Source: Desulfofundulus australicus DSM 11792
Lineage (GTDB): Bacteria; Bacillota; Desulfotomaculia; Desulfotomaculales; Desulfovirgulaceae
DNA: 64,000 nt
NCBI RefSeq assembly: GCF_900129285.1
Contig: NZ_FQUW01000008.1
Span: 1-64,000, forward strand
Direction: 5' to 3'
The notes beneath the pieces were generated by a model. That model was given only the letters and a program-made list of their open reading frames with translations, was not told the origin of the DNA and did no database searches. Every line of letters starts with the position of its first letter. The stretch's first letter is position 1. The position numbers and the translations under genes were made by a program. This document shows, piece after piece, positions 61,081 through 64,000 of this stretch.

Positions 61081-61761
61081 TCAGTACAGCAATCTATCTT
61101 TTTCGTTTATATCAATCTGCGATAATGCCAAGCCACTCATTACTGATTTTGACTTTTTCATCGGGCTGTGGAGGCCGGGGATAACTTCGGAATGGTAGAC
61201 TCCCCCGGCACCGGCGGTGTGCAGCCGGTAGCGCCCGTCTTCCCCCAGGCGGTAAAATTCCGCCTGCTGCCGGTCGGGATCGATCAGCCAGTACTCCTTT
61301 ACCCCCGCCGCCTCGTACTCCACGTATTTCTCGCCGCGGTCCCTGGCGAAACTTTCCGGGGAGGTGATCTCCACCACCAGGTCCGGAGCGCCGTCGAAAT
61401 AAGTGGGCGTCAACCGGTGCAACCGCTCCCTGCTGATAAACACGATGTCCGGCTCGCGCCCCCGTTTTAGTGGTGCAGGCAGCTTGATGATAAAAGGCGC
61501 CGGGATTACCTCGCCCAGCTGCCGCATGAGAACGAAGTTTCCCAGCAAATCCACCAGGAACCTGGCAATCCGCTGGTGCCTCACCGCCGCCGGGGTCAGG
61601 ACCACCACCTCCCCGTCCACCCACTCCGCCCGGGTATCCTCGTCCCCCCACGCCAGGAACTCCTCGAAGGTCATACGGCCCGGCGTTTTTTCGGATTCCC
61701 GGTCAACCGCGTAAACTGCGCTGGTCTCCCGCACCGCTTCTTTTCCGGCTTGAATGCTCAT
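61081..61761 (-). CDS. Uma2-family (DUF820) endonuclease
   Basis: This 226-residue protein has the PD-(D/E)xK-like core: RMTFEEFLAWGDEDTRAEWVDGEVVVLTPA, then REPDIVFISRERLHRL, DLVVEITSPESFARDRGEKYVEYEAAGVKEYWLIDPDRQQAEFY. The Asp of EPDIVF, Glu of VVEITS and Lys of EKYVEYE would form the site. The normal C-terminal end (after SEVIPGL) is replaced by HSPMKKSKSVMSGLALSQIDIN, so the tail is atypical. Nearly identical sequence, internally deleted, lies at 59841-60123. Confidence 0.83.
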   Translation of the reverse strand: MSIQAGKEAVRETSAVYAVDRESEKTPGRMTFEEFLAWGDEDTRAEWVDGEVVVLTPAAVRHQRIARFLVDLLGNFVLMRQLGEVIPAPFIIKLPAPLKRGREPDIVFISRERLHRLTPTYFDGAPDLVVEITSPESFARDRGEKYVEYEAAGVKEYWLIDPDRQQAEFYRLGEDGRYRLHTAGAGGVYHSEVIPGLHSPMKKSKSVMSGLALSQIDINEKDRLLY

Positions 61762-61964
61762 TTACTCACCTCCCGACCGGCAGGACTAATGAAATACATT
61801 GATATACTAAGTTTACAACAACCCAACAGGCCGGGCAAGGTGACCCAAGGTGAGAGGGGGAAAGACGTTCTGGTCAACGAGGGCAAACAAAATTTTGCCG
61901 GCAATAGTTTTACCGGCATGGCCAGCAATTCCATCCATGCGAAGTCCAGCTTAATCCAGACCTG

Positions 61965-63816
61965 TTACACTTTCCATTCCTGAAGGGCAAACTCAACCAG
62001 GCGGGTGGTACGGGCATTGATGAATTTTTCAGCGTCGTTAAGCATCCACCTGGTCCGGTAAGCGCCAAATGAAGTGTAGGTGGCAAGTTTTTCGAAACCT
62101 TCATCATTGGCCAGTTCCCTGACCATAGCCAGGTTCGAGCCTATTTTTTCACGATTTAAATATTCGTCCCTCTTCTGGGAGGGTAGACGGTTAGAAAGGG
62201 AAGCGTTCCACGATTGGTCAAGCAGGATCAAATTACCCAGCAGGTCCACAATTTTGGTGTGCTTTTCCTTAAGCTCGGGGCGCCAGTTCCCGTAATCGCT
62301 GTCCGGCGGAATCTGCGGCCAGACGTGTTCAACCTGCATATTTCTTGCCTCTTTCCAGTCCAAAAGGGAACTCTGTCCGCTTTGCCGCGCCAGGTGCAGC
62401 TCCCACCTGTATAAAAAATAACGTCTCTCCGGACCGGAAAGAGTGTTCCGCTCCAGGTTGTCTTTAAAAATGTTGTCCCCGCCGTAATATTCAATCAACT
62501 GTTTAAGACTGGCGGTAATCTCCTCCAGCCCGGTCTGGCCGTGCCAGAGCCGGTGGGCCAGGGAAGAAAGGGTGCCGATGCCCGCATCGCTGCGCCGGTT
62601 GCACACGCGGTAGGCCCGCCAGGAAAACAGGTAGCAAAGCCGGAGAACTTCGCAAACATCCTCCGGGGAACCCGGCATGAACCTTTTAAAGACGGCCATC
62701 AGCAGGGGGGCGAAGTTGGCCATGGTGCCGATAGCCGGGTCGTTAAGTAATTCGAAGTACTGCCCGGCAGCGCCACGGACGGCGCCAAAGCGGGCTAAAT
62801 CAGGCTTTCTCAGCCCTGCGTACAAATTCGCGGCTTCCACCAGGTTTTCCACGTAATCCCTGGCGTGGCGTAAAACCTCATCGGAGTTCGGTGCACGGTT
62901 TTTCTCATCCCGGTGCTTGTCCTTCAACGCCCGGTAAACGTCGTAAATATTATAGACCCCTGTCAATACTATCCAGTGGTATCTGGCCAGGCTGTTTTCC
63001 AGGTCCACCGTGTCCTCGGCGTACCCCTCAATGCGGTAAAGGTTCCGCAGGATCTTCTCCCAGGCCGCACCAACGGCTGCTTCCAGATCTCTGCCCGCCA
63101 CCGTGTCAGGAGTTCTGGCCGCCAGGTATAGGAGATAATTCTTTATTTTATCCAGTTCAGAAAGGGGCTTACCGCGGTCGTTGGTGGTTTCGAATACCAC
63201 CCCCGCCGTTTTGTTATCTTCCACCTGATAGGTAAGAAAAACAATTTTTTCGGCGATGTCTTCAAGAAAGGTCCGGAGCGATTGGCCTTCGTTACCGTAA
63301 ACCTGGAAAATTTTCTGATCAAAATAGGCGCGGGCTTTCTGTAAACGGACTTGCCCCGGCGTTTCGGGGTCCCTTGTTTGCGGCTCCGGGGAAAGCACGC
63401 AATGCCAGAAAAAGTCGTCATCGGTGGGGGGCGCAAGCTGTAACCTTCTCAAGCCGTAGCTGGGCCTTCGATCGTGGCAGCCACAGACGTATTTCTCAAA
63501 GAATTGCCAGCTGACGTCCTCAAAACCGGCCTGCTTGCGCAGAAACCGGCAGGCACAGGCAAAAAGAAATCACCAGTGTGGTAAGGCGCTGCTGACCATC
63601 CACTATTTCAAAGCTACCTGGCTCAGAAGAAGGCTTAAAGATAAGCGTACCCGTAAAATGGGAGGACACTTCGCGGAGATTCTCCATGTCCTGCCAGATA
63701 TCTTCAAGCTGCTTCTCGGTCCAGGCATAGGACCGTTGATAGGGTGGAACCAGGAACTTCACACCACCGTTAAAGAGGGCGGAAAAGGTTAACGGCTCTG
63801 ATGAAATGTTTTTCAT
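61965..63816 (-). pseudogene. GmrSD-type restriction protein (DUF262 + DUF1524), frameshifted
   Basis: The N-terminal frame (from ATG 63816, MKNISSEPLTFSALFNGG) has the DUF262/ParB-like motif FLVPPYQRSYAWTEKQLEDIWQDM and FEIVDGQQRLTTLVIS, then runs into a stop. The C-terminal frame (61965-63452) carries the DUF1524 HNH part: NMQVEHVWPQIPPDS, then HTKIVDLLGNLILLDQSWNASLSNRL. Removing one T from the five-base run complementary to 63561-63565 joins them as VISFACACRFLRKQAGFEDVSW. The full protein would have about 616 residues. Related proteins cut glucosylated hydroxymethyl-cytosine DNA of phages. Start has GGGAGG seven bases upstream. Confidence 0.88.
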
Positions 63817-64000
63817 TTTTTTGCCTCCCGGGATAATACTACCATAGAGTGGGCTATGAAACCGATCTCTGGAAGCCTTGTCATTCCTGAATTTCTCACG
63901 TGGCATTATTTGGAGGGTCTGAAAGTTAGAAGTGCCTTAGTGCCTACAGCCACAAGTATTTCTAATCTTTAGATTTCAAAGTCAAGTAAAACCGTTAAAG
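63817..64000. other. End of window, no gene seen
   Basis: These 184 bases upstream of the GmrSD-like gene hold no ORF I can support. The stretch is AT-rich and probably contains that gene's promoter, but no clear -10/-35 pair could be picked. Confidence 0.4.

Noticed and set aside
1-64000. CRISPR array, tRNA, rRNA or integron sites
   Set aside because: No evenly spaced direct repeats, cloverleaf or rRNA-like segments, and no attC-type structures were seen anywhere.

Overview
The window looks like a GC-rich Gram-positive clostridial chromosome (Peptococcaceae type, e.g. Desulfotomaculum/Pelotomaculum/Desulfofundulus relatives). The reasons are the Bacillus/Clostridium-style flagellar and chemotaxis gene order (flgBC-fliEFGHIJK-flgD ... 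fliLNOPQR-flhBAFG-PilZ-sigD-flhO/flhP-cheD/R/C/Y-fliM-fliY), the CheC/CheD/FliY signalling set, and a c-di-GMP riboswitch in front of flgB as in Clostridioides difficile. The species cannot be fixed from sequence reading alone.

Layout. (1) 1-5.3 kb is an accessory region on the minus strand: the 5' part of an IS110-type transposase, an AAA ATPase plus subtilisin-like protease pair resembling the IetAS anti-phage/plasmid-stability module (protease gene frameshifted), a DUF1848 fragment and a membrane-anchored Nudix-like protein. (2) 5.4-21.6 kb is a minus-strand exopolysaccharide cluster: three GT4 glycosyltransferases, a Wzy-like polymerase, a frameshifted CapK-type adenylate-forming gene, UDP-glucuronate epimerase and UDP-glucose dehydrogenase, a Wzz-like copolymerase, a TPR protein and an O-antigen ligase. 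Two accessory insertions interrupt it: a 1,117-residue PLD-like protein and a DUF5678/aspartic-protease pair. (3) 21.7-49.6 kb is one very long minus-strand flagellar/chemotaxis operon from flgB to fliY. It is headed by a c-di-GMP-I riboswitch with a terminator (49.76-49.89 kb), so its expression probably falls or rises with c-di-GMP. (4) 50.1-57 kb carries pseC (flagellin sugar synthesis), a HEPN/MNT toxin-antitoxin pair, and the late flagellar genes flgM, flaG, flgN, flgK and flgL, with sigma-28-like promoters before flgM and flgN. (5) 57-64 kb is a second accessory island: three Uma2-type nuclease genes (one frameshifted, one internally deleted), an orphan HepT-like HEPN ribonuclease, a 508-residue unknown, a short unknown with a TIR/deoxyribosyltransferase-like protein, and a frameshifted GmrSD-type (DUF262/DUF1524) restriction gene.

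How it fits together. The core is the motility apparatus with its own regulators (SigD, FlgM, CheY/C/D/R, FliY, PilZ, riboswitch) next to a surface-polysaccharide operon on the same strand, a natural pairing for motile-to-sessile switching. Defence-type genes flank and interrupt this core. Four genes are broken by apparent single-base indels (near 770, 14180, 57491 and 63563), three of them at short homopolymer runs, so sequencing error has to be weighed against real decay. No rRNA, tRNA or CRISPR array was seen.
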